A stretch of DNA of 64,000 bases from Rhabdophis nuchalis (GCA_039707465.1 CM077644.1:85013875-85077874), one strand, 5' to 3'; positions 46,528-57,416 are shown, numbered from the stretch's first letter. Made by a program: numbers and translations. The notes: generated from the letters alone by a model not told the origin.

Positions 46528-47278
46528 TTTTTTAAAGCAATTTTATTGGGTTTTACAATATATTTGGGAAAAGGGGTAAAATAGGGTAAAAGGTGAACAT
46601 TTTAGTGGCTTCCATGTGGAGGGTGGTGGTCACCTCCAATACTTCATACAAATTCAATATTAAAAAAAGAAAATAATTGGCAAAAGATACATATATCACA
46701 TTTCAACATGTATACATCCAATCATTTGTTTCTTCCTGCCATCCCTTTTCACAGGTTACAGTAATAGTTTCAAAGTCCATTCATTTCTGTGATCTGAGTC
46801 TCTTTGCTATTGTTTCTTCTTTCTCATTCCTGACAATGGGCGGGGCCATGACCCCTTCCGTTCCCTCTTCTTCGTCTTCTAGGAGTAGGGAATGTTTCTT
46901 AAGAAAGGCCTCGGCCTCTTCTATCGTTTTAACTCTAACTCTGCCCCCTTCCCAGAAAACCAACATTCCTTCAGGCATTAACCATTTGAACCAGATTCCT
47001 TTTTTAAACAAATTTTTGGATAAAAAGGAATACTTCCTTCTTATCTCTCTAATTTTTGGGGGGATTTGCTTCAGAATGGTAATGTCTTTGTCTTGATATT
47101 TCAAAGCCGGTTGCGCCCTCAGTATCTCATCCCTCGTGGACCTTCTTAAAAACTTAATATGGTACATTATTTATTCCAGCATATGCTGAATTAATCCTAT
47201 AAACCAGGTCCATATCCCACCAGAGCTGCTCTTTATTTCTTTTAATATAATCTGCTAAAATTGTACTCATTAAATCTT
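46528..47278 (-). mobile_element. half-L1 copy 2, 5' truncated, 17-bp TSD
   Basis: Framed by AACATTAAAAGTTACTT (46511-46527) and AACATTTAAAGTTACTT (47279-47295), 16 of 17 identical. The minus strand carries the second half of ORF1, then a 3' UTR of about 250 bp ending CCAATAAAATTGC and an A-tail. As in the first copy, ORF1 goes straight into this 3' UTR with no ORF2. Older than copy 1, judging by divergence and the frameshift. Confidence 0.85.
46781..47278 (-). pseudogene. L1-type ORF1 fragment, frameshifted
   Basis: Aligns to residues from about 112 of the intact ORF1. LMSTILADYI and DMDLVYRINSAYAGINNVP come first. A shift at about 47160 follows, then IKFLRRSTRDEILRAQ, ITILKQIPPKIREIRR, LFKKGIWFKWLMPEGMLVF and the end EETIAKRLRSQK with the stop at 46781. 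The acidic linker and basic tail are conserved in position, although the linker sequence differs. Truncation and the shift make it non-functional. Confidence 0.85.
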
Positions 47279-47295
47279 AACATTTAAAGTTACTT

Positions 47296-48650
47296 GAGTA
47301 TTCAATTTTGTTACTGCTCTATTAAGGATGAAGATACAATGCTTCTCATTTAAAATTATTATTGTATTTCTTAGCATTTTATTTCAAATAATAATATTTA
47401 TCTAATTAAATAATAACAAAAGCACGTGTTAAAAAAAATAGCTCAATTAAATGTACTGCCTAGAAAACCCAAAATATTTATTAGATTTGTAGGGCAAAGC
47501 CATTTTTGCAGCTTTGAGATTCTTTTTTTATTCAGAGAGACTTTTTATTGCTGAAGCATCAGAGTCTTATAGCAAAGTTCCATCACTTGTTGTGAAGTGC
47601 AAATATTTCCCTGTGGAAGCAAATGATAATTTTGGTATAATGAAGTAAATAAAAAAGGAAGAATGATAAATAACTCCATACTAGTTTGATATATTTTATC
47701 GTGGAAACACTGATGGGCAGTGCATTGGATAGTGGAATGGCATAAGCACGCATACATGTCAGGGCCTGTATATGTTTGCTAAGGTATAGATAGCATTCAC
47801 ACATTTCCAGCAAATGTTGTACAGTGGAGCGGTTGACTGAGAGGGGGGGAAAATGCAGTACCAAAAATGAAAAAGAGCAGAAAATGAAACACATGATTAT
47901 TTTAAAAATTATATATTCACCAGTGCAAAATAAGTGTGTCTGTGAGAGAATGCATTGTAGTACAATGTTATGTGCTCCTGCTCAATTAGTCCAGATGCTA
48001 ATTCTAAACAGCAACTTCAAAAGTCTTTCTCTTTATGATTCTATGGCAAATTTTATGCAAAGGACAAACATAGCAGTGGGATTCACATAATTATGAAATG
48101 GCATGTGCCATATTTAATAGGTACATAATTTGCATTGTGGAGCAGAATAATCCCAGTGCTGTCTTCCATTTATTTAAGCATTCCAGGTTAATCAGGATTA
48201 AGGTTAACATGATATCTTATTTTTTTTGTCTATGAATGTATAATCTAGAACACAGATACATCATATTGAAAACTAGATCTTCAATTTTTAATATCAGAAC
48301 TTCAAGTGATAAATACTGCGATGAATTATTTTTTTTCTCTTTCTGATAGGATTTTTTTTAAATTTACATAGCTGAAAGAATTCACAATTTATCCCTTTTG
48401 TTACTGTTTTCTAAACTGAGTCTATCCTTTGGGCCATATATCTCATTTTAATATAATGTTTTATATTTTGAGTGTGATTCCAAGAAATTTTTTGGCAGCC
48501 AGTCTCCTGTTTCCTTCCCAATTTAACTGCTTTTTAAATAACTAAAAATAATTGGCTTTTAAATTTAAATATCAACAAATTAACTACCAAGGAAGCAGAC
48601 AGGGAATGGCAGAAACATCATAAACATCTATGTAATGTAGCCTGTGTGCA
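47296..48650. other. unannotated AT-rich sequence
   Basis: No gene or repeat family recognised. Confidence 0.5.
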
Positions 48651-48651
48651 T

Positions 48652-48718
48652 ATCTATATACACATCCATCTCCATCTCCATCTCCATCTCCATCTCTATC
48701 TCTATATCTATATCTATC
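48652..48718. repeat. CCATCT hexamer and ATCT microsatellite
   Basis: Five CCATCT units followed by CTATCT and ATCTAT variants. It lies where the ATCT tail of the inverted Penelope arm would be. Confidence 0.85.
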
Positions 48719-48720
48719 TG

Positions 48721-49165
48721 TTGATCTTGTTGTATTCCCTCTGGAACGACCTACCCCCCGAACTCCGGACCACCACGGATCTCCGCCTCTTCCGCCAACG
48801 TTTGAAGACCTATTTCTTTCGCCTAGCTGTCCTAGCCTAACCCCCGAGAGTACCTCCACAGACTGAGTCCTAAATTGTTCTAAATTAATTTTAATTTGCG
48901 GGTAATTTTTAGGGAATTTTTTAGAACAGGACACTTTAATTTAATCAGATTTTATTGTTCGTAGTCTTATTTATTATATGTTTGCTTTTTACTTATTTGT
49001 TTGTATTTTCGCTTTTTAACTTCCTGTGCACCGCCCTGAGTCCCTTCGGGGTGATAGGCGTGGTATAAAAATCAAATAAATATAAATATAATATAAATAT
49101 AATATATTAGGGTCTTTTCCCGTGTAAGATTCTTACACGGGAAAAGACCCAAATACAACAAGACC
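48721..49165. mobile_element. palindromic Penelope-like tail split by an L2 insertion
   Basis: The right arm (49131-49168) and the left arm (48721-48736 joined to 49109-49129) are reverse complements with about three mismatches and a one-base centre at 49130; the inner 41 bases (49110-49150) are a perfect palindrome. The right arm leads through CACCTGTGAATATCTACAAA into an ATCT array. This tail, as I recall it, follows the hammerhead region of a squamate Penelope-like family. Family identity is tentative; the palindrome is certain. Confidence 0.5.
48737..49104 (+). mobile_element. L2 LINE 3' fragment inside the Penelope tail
   Basis: Runs from CCCTCTGGAACGACC (C-terminal RT codons: LWNDLPPELRTTTDLRLFRQ) to CACCGCCCTGAGTCCCTTCG and an ATAA-type tail. 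It is flanked by TATT at 48733-48736 and 49105-49108, a 4-bp duplication. Confidence 0.85.
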
Positions 49166-49202
49166 AGCATACCTACACCTGTGAATATCTACAAAAACAA
49201 AT

Positions 49203-49203
49203 A

Positions 49204-49251
<48 letters not shown>

Positions 49252-49298
49252 GATCGATCGATCGATCGATCGATCTATCTATCTATCTATCTATCTAT
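49203..49298. repeat. ATCT array with an internal ATCG block
   Basis: ATCT units flank a central run of about seven ATCG units (49249-49275), then ATCT resumes. Confidence 0.95.
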
Positions 49299-49394
49299 TT
49301 ATTTACAAAAAAAACCTTTATATGCTAATCATCAAAATCAATTTCTAACTACAATATATGTCTGTGTTGTTATTTTTACATCTCAATTTTTAAC

Positions 49395-49468
49395 TATATT
49401 CTAAGCCACCCAGAGTTGTCTTGGACAGCAAGGTGAGAGGCATATACATTTAATAAATAAATAAATAT
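49395..49468 (+). mobile_element. LINE/SINE 3' tail
   Basis: TTCTAAGCCACCCAGAGTTG, then GGCATATACATTTAATAAAT and AAATAAAT. A CR1/L2-group terminus without its body. Confidence 0.5.
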
Positions 49469-50866
49469 GTCATTAGAGAAACCTGAAATTGAATGGAACA
49501 CAGGATAATCCTGCCCATAATACCAGCAAAAAACAAAGCAGATTTTTCTTCTCTGTCTACAATGGCTTTTTTTTTTTTCATAGCTTCTAACTTGATGCAA
49601 AGTTCTTAGAAGCTGGAAAGCTTGCAAGGATTTTGTAAAACGTTAGCGAACTTAACAAAACCACTGCCTGTATGGATGCACTGGATGTCCTTAGACAGAC
49701 AGTTATGTGGCACAGAAAGTTGAAAGCATGTACAAGCAACATACGTCTCTGATTGCTATAAGACATACACTTAACTATAGTGCAACCTCACCTTTCAATT
49801 AAGGACGTCAGGCTCCTTAAAAGGGTGATTTGCCTGTGGCCCAGCTGCCAACTGGATGGGAAAAGAGATGGTTAGAAAGGAAAGTGGAAAGAAAATAAGA
49901 CTTTGTCTAAACAGTGTCCAATGTTTTAATCTGTAAAGAAATACATGTCTATGCTACACCCCCCCCCAGCCTTTTCCAATTAAAACCCAGGAGTATTTAT
50001 GTTGACCTAGAAATAGGATTGATCTGCTATTCTTATTCTGTTTATTATTAAATATCATCTATGGTGTATGAACATAATTCATAGGATGAATGGATTTTTA
50101 AGAACCTTTCGATGTACATAACAGGGGTGGGGAAGTATATTTGTATAAATATTCAAGCCTATGTCTAATTTCACCAGAGAATAGTGGGGAGAGAATAGAA
50201 ATTCTCATATTTCATTTGCTATAAAAAAAAAAAAATTTAACACACAAATTTAAACATATGGAGCACTCCGGCATATATAAAAATACAGTTCCACGTTTAT
50301 GATGATTCTATAAATATAGATGCTCACTGATTATCACTGGAGCTGTTCATTAAAATTCAGGACAGCATGCAAAATGGTATCTGTGTGTGCGTGTGTGTGC
50401 ATGCACATTCGTGCGAAAAGGGGAAAACTAAAAATAGCTACCCTTTAGCTTTCTCATGAAGGCCTTTTCCAGTGTATTTCAGCATTTGTCACAGAGCAGG
50501 AAACTCTCACAGAAGGAAAATAAATTGTCAGAGGAAAGTGAAAAAGGAAATGTAATTGTTCCGAAACCTAATGCAGAAATAGAGTTCAAAGGAAAGTGGA
50601 CTGATACCTTCCCCTGGGAATATTATGTTGCTACTGTTGGTTCAACCAAAGTGGTCATTCATAAAAATTTGGAAATGATACTTTCATAATAATGACTTCA
50701 CATCGCAGCAAAGTTAATTTTCCTCAATGGAGATTTTCACTGAATGGCTGTGGAGGAGACGAAAAGACAGTAGTTGCTGAAGCAATGCGGTTCATAAAAA
50801 CAGAGTTGAAGAGGTCACATAGATTGCCAAAGATTGCTAACACCTTGGTCAATACAAGAATCCAAA
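49469..50866. other. unannotated; weak transposase-like reading at about 50456-50690
   Basis: No firm feature. The plus strand at 50456-50690 has an open frame containing IEFKGKWTDTFPWEYY. The K-x-x-F-PW pattern resembles the zinc-finger start of some hAT-related proteins, but no zinc ligands follow. I do not call a gene. Confidence 0.2.
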
Positions 50867-51244
50867 CAGGGATGGGCTGCTAGGGGTTCACCCAGGTTTG
50901 GGAAAACTCATAGCTAACGTTATGGCTGGTTCAGAGAACCTCCAAATCTCACCCCTGGCTGGCCCTGCCCACTCTGCCCCTCCCCTCCCAGGAGTCCCCA
51001 TGTGGCTCATTCTGGGTGTGAGGTAAGTGCAGGGCCCACACTTAGGCTCAGGGAGGGGGGAAACCGGGACTCCAGGGTGTGGGAGAAGCAATTTTTGCCC
51101 TCTCAGAGGCTCGAGGAAAGCCTCCGTAGCCTGGGGAAGGTGAAAACACCCCTCCCTTGTCATGGGGCAGGAGGCCAAGTAGGCCACGCCCACCCAGAAA
51201 CCAGGCAGAGAACCCACTGCTGAAATTTTTGAAGCCCAGCCCTG
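50867..51244. mobile_element. hAT-like MITE with 8-bp TSD (7 of 8)
   Basis: Flanked by AATCCAAA (50859-50866) and AATCCAAC (51245-51252). The ends CAGGGATGGGCT and, reversed, CAGGGCTGGGCT are inverted repeats. The interior is GC-rich and non-coding; a 189-codon minus-strand open frame across it has no domain. Confidence 0.75.
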
Positions 51245-51354
51245 AATCCAACTGAAAGCATTCCAGATAGATGGTGATCCAACTACATCTTGAGCACTTC
51301 TGGTCATGACAATTGAATCAACCTTTTTCTCACTGTCACTAAAATTTGTTTTTG

Positions 51355-51432
51355 AAGGGTCCTTGGTGCTCTGAACTTGGTTGTTTTCTTGCAGACGTTC
51401 ATTACCCAAACTAGGTAACAAACTAGGCTGTT
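51355..51432 (-). mobile_element. Penelope-like element fragment
   Basis: The minus strand reads GTTACCTAGTTTGGGTAATG, AACGTCTGCAAGAAAACAAC, CAAGTTCAGAGCACCAAGGA. This copy keeps stem II and the ACGTC cleavage region, but GAAAC has lost one A and the CTGATGA box is gone. Confidence 0.55.
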
Positions 51433-51689
51433 GGGATTTTTCCCACCTATTGTTCATTTCTTTATATTAAACATGTTAGATCTTGCAGTTTGGAACCAAA
51501 GAAAACATATTTTGACCTTCGTAGTTGCAGGATTCAGGATAAAACCCATTAAACTCCAGAACACTGGGGAAATGGCCTTAGAGAAGGGAACCAAAAGCTG
51601 ATAGGATGCCATGAATGAAAGTGGAAGAGTATTTTAGAAAGGCTCATAATAGACCCTCATTTCCCCATTTCCTGGAAATCAGATAAGAG

Positions 51690-51880
51690 CAGTGGTGGGT
51701 TCTTACGGGTTCAGACTGGTTTGGCTGAACCGGTAGTGGTATGGTGGCCTTGGTTACTGGAACCAGCAGCAAACCAGGCCTGCCATGCCCCCAAACTGGT
51801 TCCCTGGTCTCTTCTGCTGTCTCCGGCATGTTTCTTTGCAAGCGCAGAACAGGTTTCAATCAACTCTGCATGCGCAGCAA
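51690..51880. mobile_element. hAT-like MITE fragment
   Basis: Starts CAGTGGTGGGTTCTTACGGG and contains GGCTGAACCGGTAG, shared with 62856-63117 in inverted form. The right end is unclear. Confidence 0.45.
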
Positions 51881-51973
51881 TGTATAGTTAGAAAAAAGAT
51901 TTTTTTAGCTAAAAAAATTGTCAAGCACTCTGGCCAGAAATAAAGAACCTATCTGATTACAGGCTATGCAATA

Positions 51974-52180
51974 TGGTTAGTCCTTGTTTAGGGACTGCCT
52001 CATTTAGTGACTGTTCAGACTTAGAAATGTGATATAAAAGTAACTTTGTGACCAATCCTCATGTTTATGACTTTAAAGACTTTTGCAGGTCTGGAAAGGA
52101 AAGGAAAATTGAACTACGATCATAAGTATAGTTGTTTAACAACCTCTCAGTTTAATGACTTAGTGAGTTGTTGGAACTAC
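51974..52180. mobile_element. Tigger-like MITE fragment
   Basis: TGGTTAGTCCTTGTTTAGGG after TA, then CATTTAGTGACTGTTCAGAC and GTTGTTTAACAACC, resemble the GTTAAGTGA-rich family of 15784-16169. Diverged. Confidence 0.55.
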
Positions 52181-53608
52181 CTGGTGTGGCAAATAGGTAT
52201 TTTTATATGGATATATTTTTTAAAAAAGTATAAAATAAAAAAGAAAGCTAAGAAAGCTGATGATCGTTAAAGTGTATATGATCCAGAGAAACATACACAT
52301 ATACTTTTTAAAGCAATTCAGCCTTGTAAAAATAAGCCCATACTATAAACGGTGTAAGTTAAGATATAAAGGAAAGGCACAACATATTGTCAGGTGCAAT
52401 AAAAAAGATTTAGCTGCATGTAAATTTAGATAGATCAGCAAGAGATGAGACTTGATATTGCTTTATTGCACACACCTATCTGTTTGAGAAGCCATATGGA
52501 TTGGAATATAAATTGGCTAAGACACATTAATCATGCGTCTTTTCTCTTTAGAACGAAAGGTTCATGTAAATATTCTGCCCTCTAAAGATAATACAAATAG
52601 GAATGATCAAAGTAAAAGAGGTTTACATTTGCTGGTTTTTAAAAGAAAGGATGGAAAATATCATAACAATTGCATTTTCAAACAAAACCCTTATCATCCT
52701 TGAAGCGATTCAAATAAAATGGACACTGGGAAAAATAAAGTGGTTGTGGAGGGAAGACCTGTAGTTTATAGGAAGCTGAAAACAACTGTGAGCTAATGAC
52801 AATATCATTTCCATTACTCCCACTGTGCAGAAAGAGGGCTTGTAATGCAGATGGAATGTGGGATAATTTCCCCATGCGGTGAATGCTTATGTGGACAAAG
52901 TGTGGTAGAGTAATCCATGAGTAAACCTGCAATTGCCAAGACGTTCTAGAGTAACTTTCCAACCATGATTAGAAAGACCAACAAAGGCTACTAACACTGA
53001 AATCCTTGCTCAACACCGCCTGATCATTTATGCCTTTCAGTAGTTCTGGTCTTTTTTAACAGAAAAAAAACACCATTGAAAATATTTTTATTTCTATAAG
53101 AGCGCCTAAACCTCAGTAAACCAAATAATCAGAACCCTACAAAACCATATCTTTTAAGTCATTGTTGAACTGCATCTGGATGAACCCAGGTTTAATTTTA
53201 TCATTATAATTTGTTGGAAGATGAGGTATTTATATGGAACTGATAGAACAAACTCACTAGTGGCTGTACCAATTGTTTTATATGAAGCAGGGCAACACAA
53301 AGTACAAAGAAGTCTTTTCCCTGAAGTTCCACTATATAAGTTACATAACTTATAACTTCTGTATAAGTTTGTTTCTGTATTTTAACCAGAGCTATTTGCA
53401 AGACTAAGTTATTTGATAGATGAATCAACACCCAGATTTTTTCTCTGATCTGCTTGGATACATCTTTGCAACTCCTTTTTTTTTTTTAATATCTCATGCA
53501 ATAAAGCAAGAATAAGCATGTTAATGCCTACCTAATGTTTTTGAACTATAATTCCCATAAGCTCTAGTGAGCTTATGTAAGTAAGCTCCAGCCAAGAACT
53601 TTGTAGAA
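52181..53608. other. unannotated AT-rich sequence
   Basis: No gene or repeat family recognised. Confidence 0.5.
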
Positions 53609-53622
53609 CAAGGGTGTCAACT

Positions 53623-53667
53623 TTTTTTATTTTATCCATATTTATACCCCGCCCTTCTCCAAAAAGG
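53623..53667 (-). mobile_element. 45-bp L2 tip with 4-bp TSD
   Basis: T-rich tail, then TATTTATACCCCGCCCTTCT, the extreme L2 3' end. Flanked by AACT at 53619-53622 and 53668-53671. Confidence 0.7.
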
Positions 53668-53706
53668 AACTGGCGGCCTATGGGCCAGATGTGTCACCTG
53701 CAGGTT

Positions 53707-54194
53707 TATTTATTTATTATTTATTATTTTAATTTATAAACCGCACCCTCTCCCCGAAGGGACTCAGGGCGGTGCACAGGAAATTAAAAAACATATAAAC
53801 ATAACAATTATAAATATTTAAAACCCAATGAAATAACTATCACCCTGTGCTAAAATCTTAAAATCCTTAAAACTATTTTCCCTTAAAATCCCGATTAAAA
53901 CAATTTAAACTTCAGACTGAAGGCTGGCAAGGTAGATTAGGCCAGGCTGGCCTGATGGAAAAAAATAGGTCTTTAACTTTTGGCGGAAGGAGCGGAGGTC
54001 CGTAGTAGTTCTGAGTTTGGGGGGTAGGTCGTTCCAGAGGGTTGGGCCCGCCACAGAGAAGGCCCTTCCCCTGGGCGTTACCCGCTGGCATTGCCTAGTG
54101 GACGGCACCCGGAGAAGTCCCTCTTTGTGGGAGCGAATCGGTCGAAGGGATGTATGGGGCAGGATACGATCCCGCAGATAACTAGGTCCCGTGC
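53707..54194 (-). mobile_element. L2 LINE 3' fragment with 6-bp TSD
   Basis: Flanked by CAGGTT at 53701-53706 and 54195-54200. The minus strand reads the C-terminal frame (ARDLVICGIVSC region, GLL-VPSTRQCQR, AFSVAGPTLWNDLPPKL, FRQKLKTYFF) and the 3' UTR, ending in a TTTATAAATT-type tail. Degenerate near its end. Confidence 0.88.
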
Positions 54195-54388
54195 CAGGTT
54201 ACGCCCACCCCAGCTCCATGAATGGGAAAAACATCATGAAACATCATGTGATGGCAACATGACATGGTGAGATTAACTCTCATGTTGTAGAACCTTAGTC
54301 TACCATCCAATTTCATATGTTTATTTATTTCAGGCAACACAGCTATGTGTGCGAAAAGAGAAATTCTGTATTGCTTTTTCTCATTCTT

Positions 54389-54418
54389 GTTTTAAAAGAA
54401 TTTATTGGTTTTTACATC
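54389..54418 (-). mobile_element. 30-bp tip of the half-L1/L1 family with perfect 16-bp TSD
   Basis: A 30-bp insert lies between two copies of GCTTTTTCTCATTCTT (54373-54388 and 54419-54434). On the minus strand it reads GATGTAAAAACCAATAAATT and TTAAAAC: the same 3' terminus as the half-L1 copies (TGTAAAACCAATAAAA then A-rich tail). Confidence 0.75.
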
Positions 54419-54669
54419 GCTTTTTCTCATTCTTCTTCCACTTGAAAGCAAGCATGACTGTTCACATACAATGAGATCAGAAATGAGACCTGTATAATGA
54501 GAGGGGAGGCTTTAAATGTATGCCACCTCTATTTTTCCTGTTCATAAATGGCCCTATATCTGTCATTTGTACTGGAAAGGAAGTTTCCATTGGCATTACT
54601 AGGATGATTCATTCCAATTAATAGCAGCCACAACATAGCAGGTAAGAAAGGGTTAAAGTCATCTACCTT

Positions 54670-54736
54670 AGTCATGGACACTTCTTAGGTGACTTTCAGT
54701 GGTTGGTCCAAAGTCATCCAGGAAGTGTCCATGACT
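54670..54736. repeat. 27-bp stem hairpin with one symmetric internal loop
   Basis: AGTCATGGACACTTC (54670-54684) pairs exactly with 54722-54736, and TGACTTT (54690-54696) with 54710-54716. Five unpaired bases sit on each side, with a 13-nt terminal loop. The right part overlaps a MIR/CORE-SINE-like stretch (AAAGTCATCC, then ATTTGAATCC to about 54765). Confidence 0.7.
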
Positions 54737-54774
54737 GGGGGCAGATTTGAATCCAAGTAGGGCATTTTTTAAAG

Positions 54775-57269
54775 TTCTAATCTAATAGCTTAATAAAAAT
54801 TCAGAATCCAAAAAATGTTTACTTAGCACTTAGGAGGAAACAATAATTTGTCCAAGTTATTTAACATTGTATGTGAGCAGATATGACCATGATGGTTTTA
54901 AGATCTTCTGAGTGAGCATTTTATGTTCACATTTTCAATCCTCAAGACAAACTTCAGATGTATTGCAGCCATCATGCTTTTATCTGCATGAAGAAATGTT
55001 GATCTTCTCTTGCTTATAGCTGCTTTCAAGAAATAACAGGGGCTTGCTTGATAGGAAAAGATGCAACCTCTGCATCTATGTGTGGTTCAGGACCAAGAAG
55101 TAGGGAAAGATTCATTAAATTAGGTTAGGTTTTTTTCATCCCAATTAATTTCATCTACTGTGACTTGCAGAGTTCTATATATTCTTAAGCAAACCTGTTT
55201 TTTATTTAATGCTATTTTAATAAACTTTTATAAACCAAGATGTTTACTTTCCAAACATTGTACAATTCCCAGAATTCTTGTGCCACAATTATACCATTCC
55301 CAAAATTCCAAGGCAGCAAGGCATGGCATACTGGCTAGGAATTTTGGCTGTCATACTTGGCCAATAAAGTATTCTAACACTCTTAAATTATATTCACACT
55401 ATAGCTGGAGGCTAACAGGTTAAGGAGATCAGCTTTAGTCCTTTGCCTCTGTTATGAACTTTAAATATTTATTAAGCATCTCTCTTTTCAGAACCTTATG
55501 ATCCTCAGAAAGTTTCTCTATGGCTGTTATGCTTTTTTTGAGAAAAGAAATCATGTTCATTAAAAGTCAGGCAGACTTTTGGCTTGAAAATATGTTGACA
55601 TTGTACGCTGCTGTGTGCAGAAAGAACTGCAAAATTAAACTCAATGAAATATATTGTTTAGCAAGCCCTCTGGAAACAAATTCTGTAGCATTCAGAATTT
55701 ATCTCCCGTTCAGGTTGCAGTTTTGGCATAAAGATAAGTGTTGCTCATACATCTTAATATGATCACCTTTCAAGCTAGAAGCAAATTGAAATTAACTACC
55801 CCAGCAAAGGATGTCACTTGAGGTCTAGTTTTGAAAATGAGCTTTAACAGAGACCTTGCAGACCTCTGAACTCCATAAATCCACAGGTGTTTAAGTAGGC
55901 CTAAAGGTTGGGTCACATAGCAGGCTTGTTTTAATCTAATTTTACAAGGATTTAGTACTGTGTAAATGGCCCTTGCAAGTTTGTTTCTCTTCACTGCTGA
56001 ATAATACCAGCAACTCTTTGAGCCACTCCTGAGTTTTGAGCCCTAAAAGGCAAGTTGGCTATCCATTATCCTTTGACAACAGATGCAGTGAAAGCATTTT
56101 TAAACCCAAATGCAGGTAAATTTAAGCTTTTTGCTTGTTTTACTGTTGCCTGTGAAGCATTCTTAACTCATTGAGGTCTCATTGATGTGACTTGCCTTGT
56201 GCAAGATCATTAAGAGCAGACCAAGTTTTATTGTAGAACAATGGATGGAGGCTCCTCTGTTGTGAAGTCCTGTCTGTTGTCTTCACCCTGATAATTTAGC
56301 TTTCCTTGCAGAGTTGTTTATAAGCAGAAAGAGGCCGTTTCAACTCATGAACCTCCAGATGTGTCGAGATGTGAAATTCTCTCTATCCCTTCCATGGAAG
56401 GGTCATGGGAATTATATTCCAATATATCCAGAAGGAAGTAGCTGGAAGAATATTTAATTCAGGCAGACCATCTTTTCCTGGCAAAAAAAAAGTTGTGCAT
56501 AAGATTTAATATTTATATAACAAAATAAATCAAGGTTGCAATAAAAACATACTTCATTGCATATGACTAGACCATATGAAATAACAGTTATATTTATATC
56601 GGCATAGTAGGATAGTAGAGTTAGACACAGTAGAGTTCACTAATGTCTACTCATACCAAGAGTAGACATAGTCAACATAATGGCTCCTATATTTTAAAAT
56701 CTAGACCCAATTGAGTTTTGTCAAATGAATACTTTGTGGATAAAATTTCACAATTTTATTGGCATGTAAATACTGTGTCTTTGTATAGGCTGTACATTGT
56801 ATGATAAATTAAGTAATTAGTAATCCTCTGACTGGACATAAAAGCTGAAAACAGCCTGGTTATCACTTGCAGCAAGATTCAACTGTCTGCCTATCAGCAT
56901 GTCTGGGGGTTGAAAAAGGGAGGGTTGCTATGCTGAAGGTTGTAAAACAGCTTGAACTGTGACATCTGATTCCGAGAAGTGGAAGTAGGAAGAAAGAAAA
57001 GAGCCAGGTGGGGAAAAAAATACATAGTTGCTTAGAACCAAGTAATTAGGAATTGCAAAGGAAATGAGATTCACAAGAATGGGTTAGTGTTTCCCTTATG
57101 AAGCCAGAGTGGAAGCAATGTTAAGCATGCATCATATGGAAGAACATTGAATGTGCATCATTTATTTCAGAGAAGGGGGTAAAAAACCCCAAATCTATTA
57201 GTTATAAACTATTTACAAAATATAGTACTGTATTTTAACAAGCCGGTCCTATTGTGCTGGCAAAGAGGG
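54775..57269. other. unannotated sequence
   Basis: No gene recognised. A weak MITE-like stretch (AATTCCCAGAATTCTTG) lies at about 55262-55372. Confidence 0.45.
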
Positions 57270-57364
57270 CTTACTATGGATCCATCACACAACAGAACTC
57301 CACTATTGGGATCCGGAACGATCCCAATAGTGGGAGTTCTGTTGACTGATGGATCCATAGTAAG
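57270..57364. repeat. near-perfect inverted repeat, 44-bp arms
   Basis: Left arm 57270-57313 and right arm 57320-57364 are reverse complements with about four differences, and a 6-nt loop (CGGAAC). No flanking duplication was seen. Confidence 0.9.
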
Positions 57365-57416
57365 AAAAGAAAAGCTTTCTCTGCAACAGTGCTCACCCTT
57401 TAGAGCACTCTAAAGG

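Larger units (their letters stand above)
53609..54275. mobile_element. hAT MITE (family of 23133) carrying two L2 insertions
   Basis: MITE pieces read CAAGGGTGTCAACT, then GGCGGCCTATGGGCCAGATG-TGTCACCTGCAGGTT, then ACGCCCACCCCAGC and GGGAAAAACATCATGAAACA. Two L2 3' fragments interrupt it (53623-53667 and 53707-54194). The right terminal repeat is lost or decayed. Confidence 0.6.

Noticed and set aside
50456..50883. Possible hAT transposase or domesticated gene (FKGKWTDTFPWEYY)
   Set aside because: One short motif only; no zinc ligands, no catalytic region and a stop soon after.
50888..51457. 189-codon minus-strand open frame
   Set aside because: It spans a GC-rich hAT MITE and its flanks, with no domain or conservation of ends.
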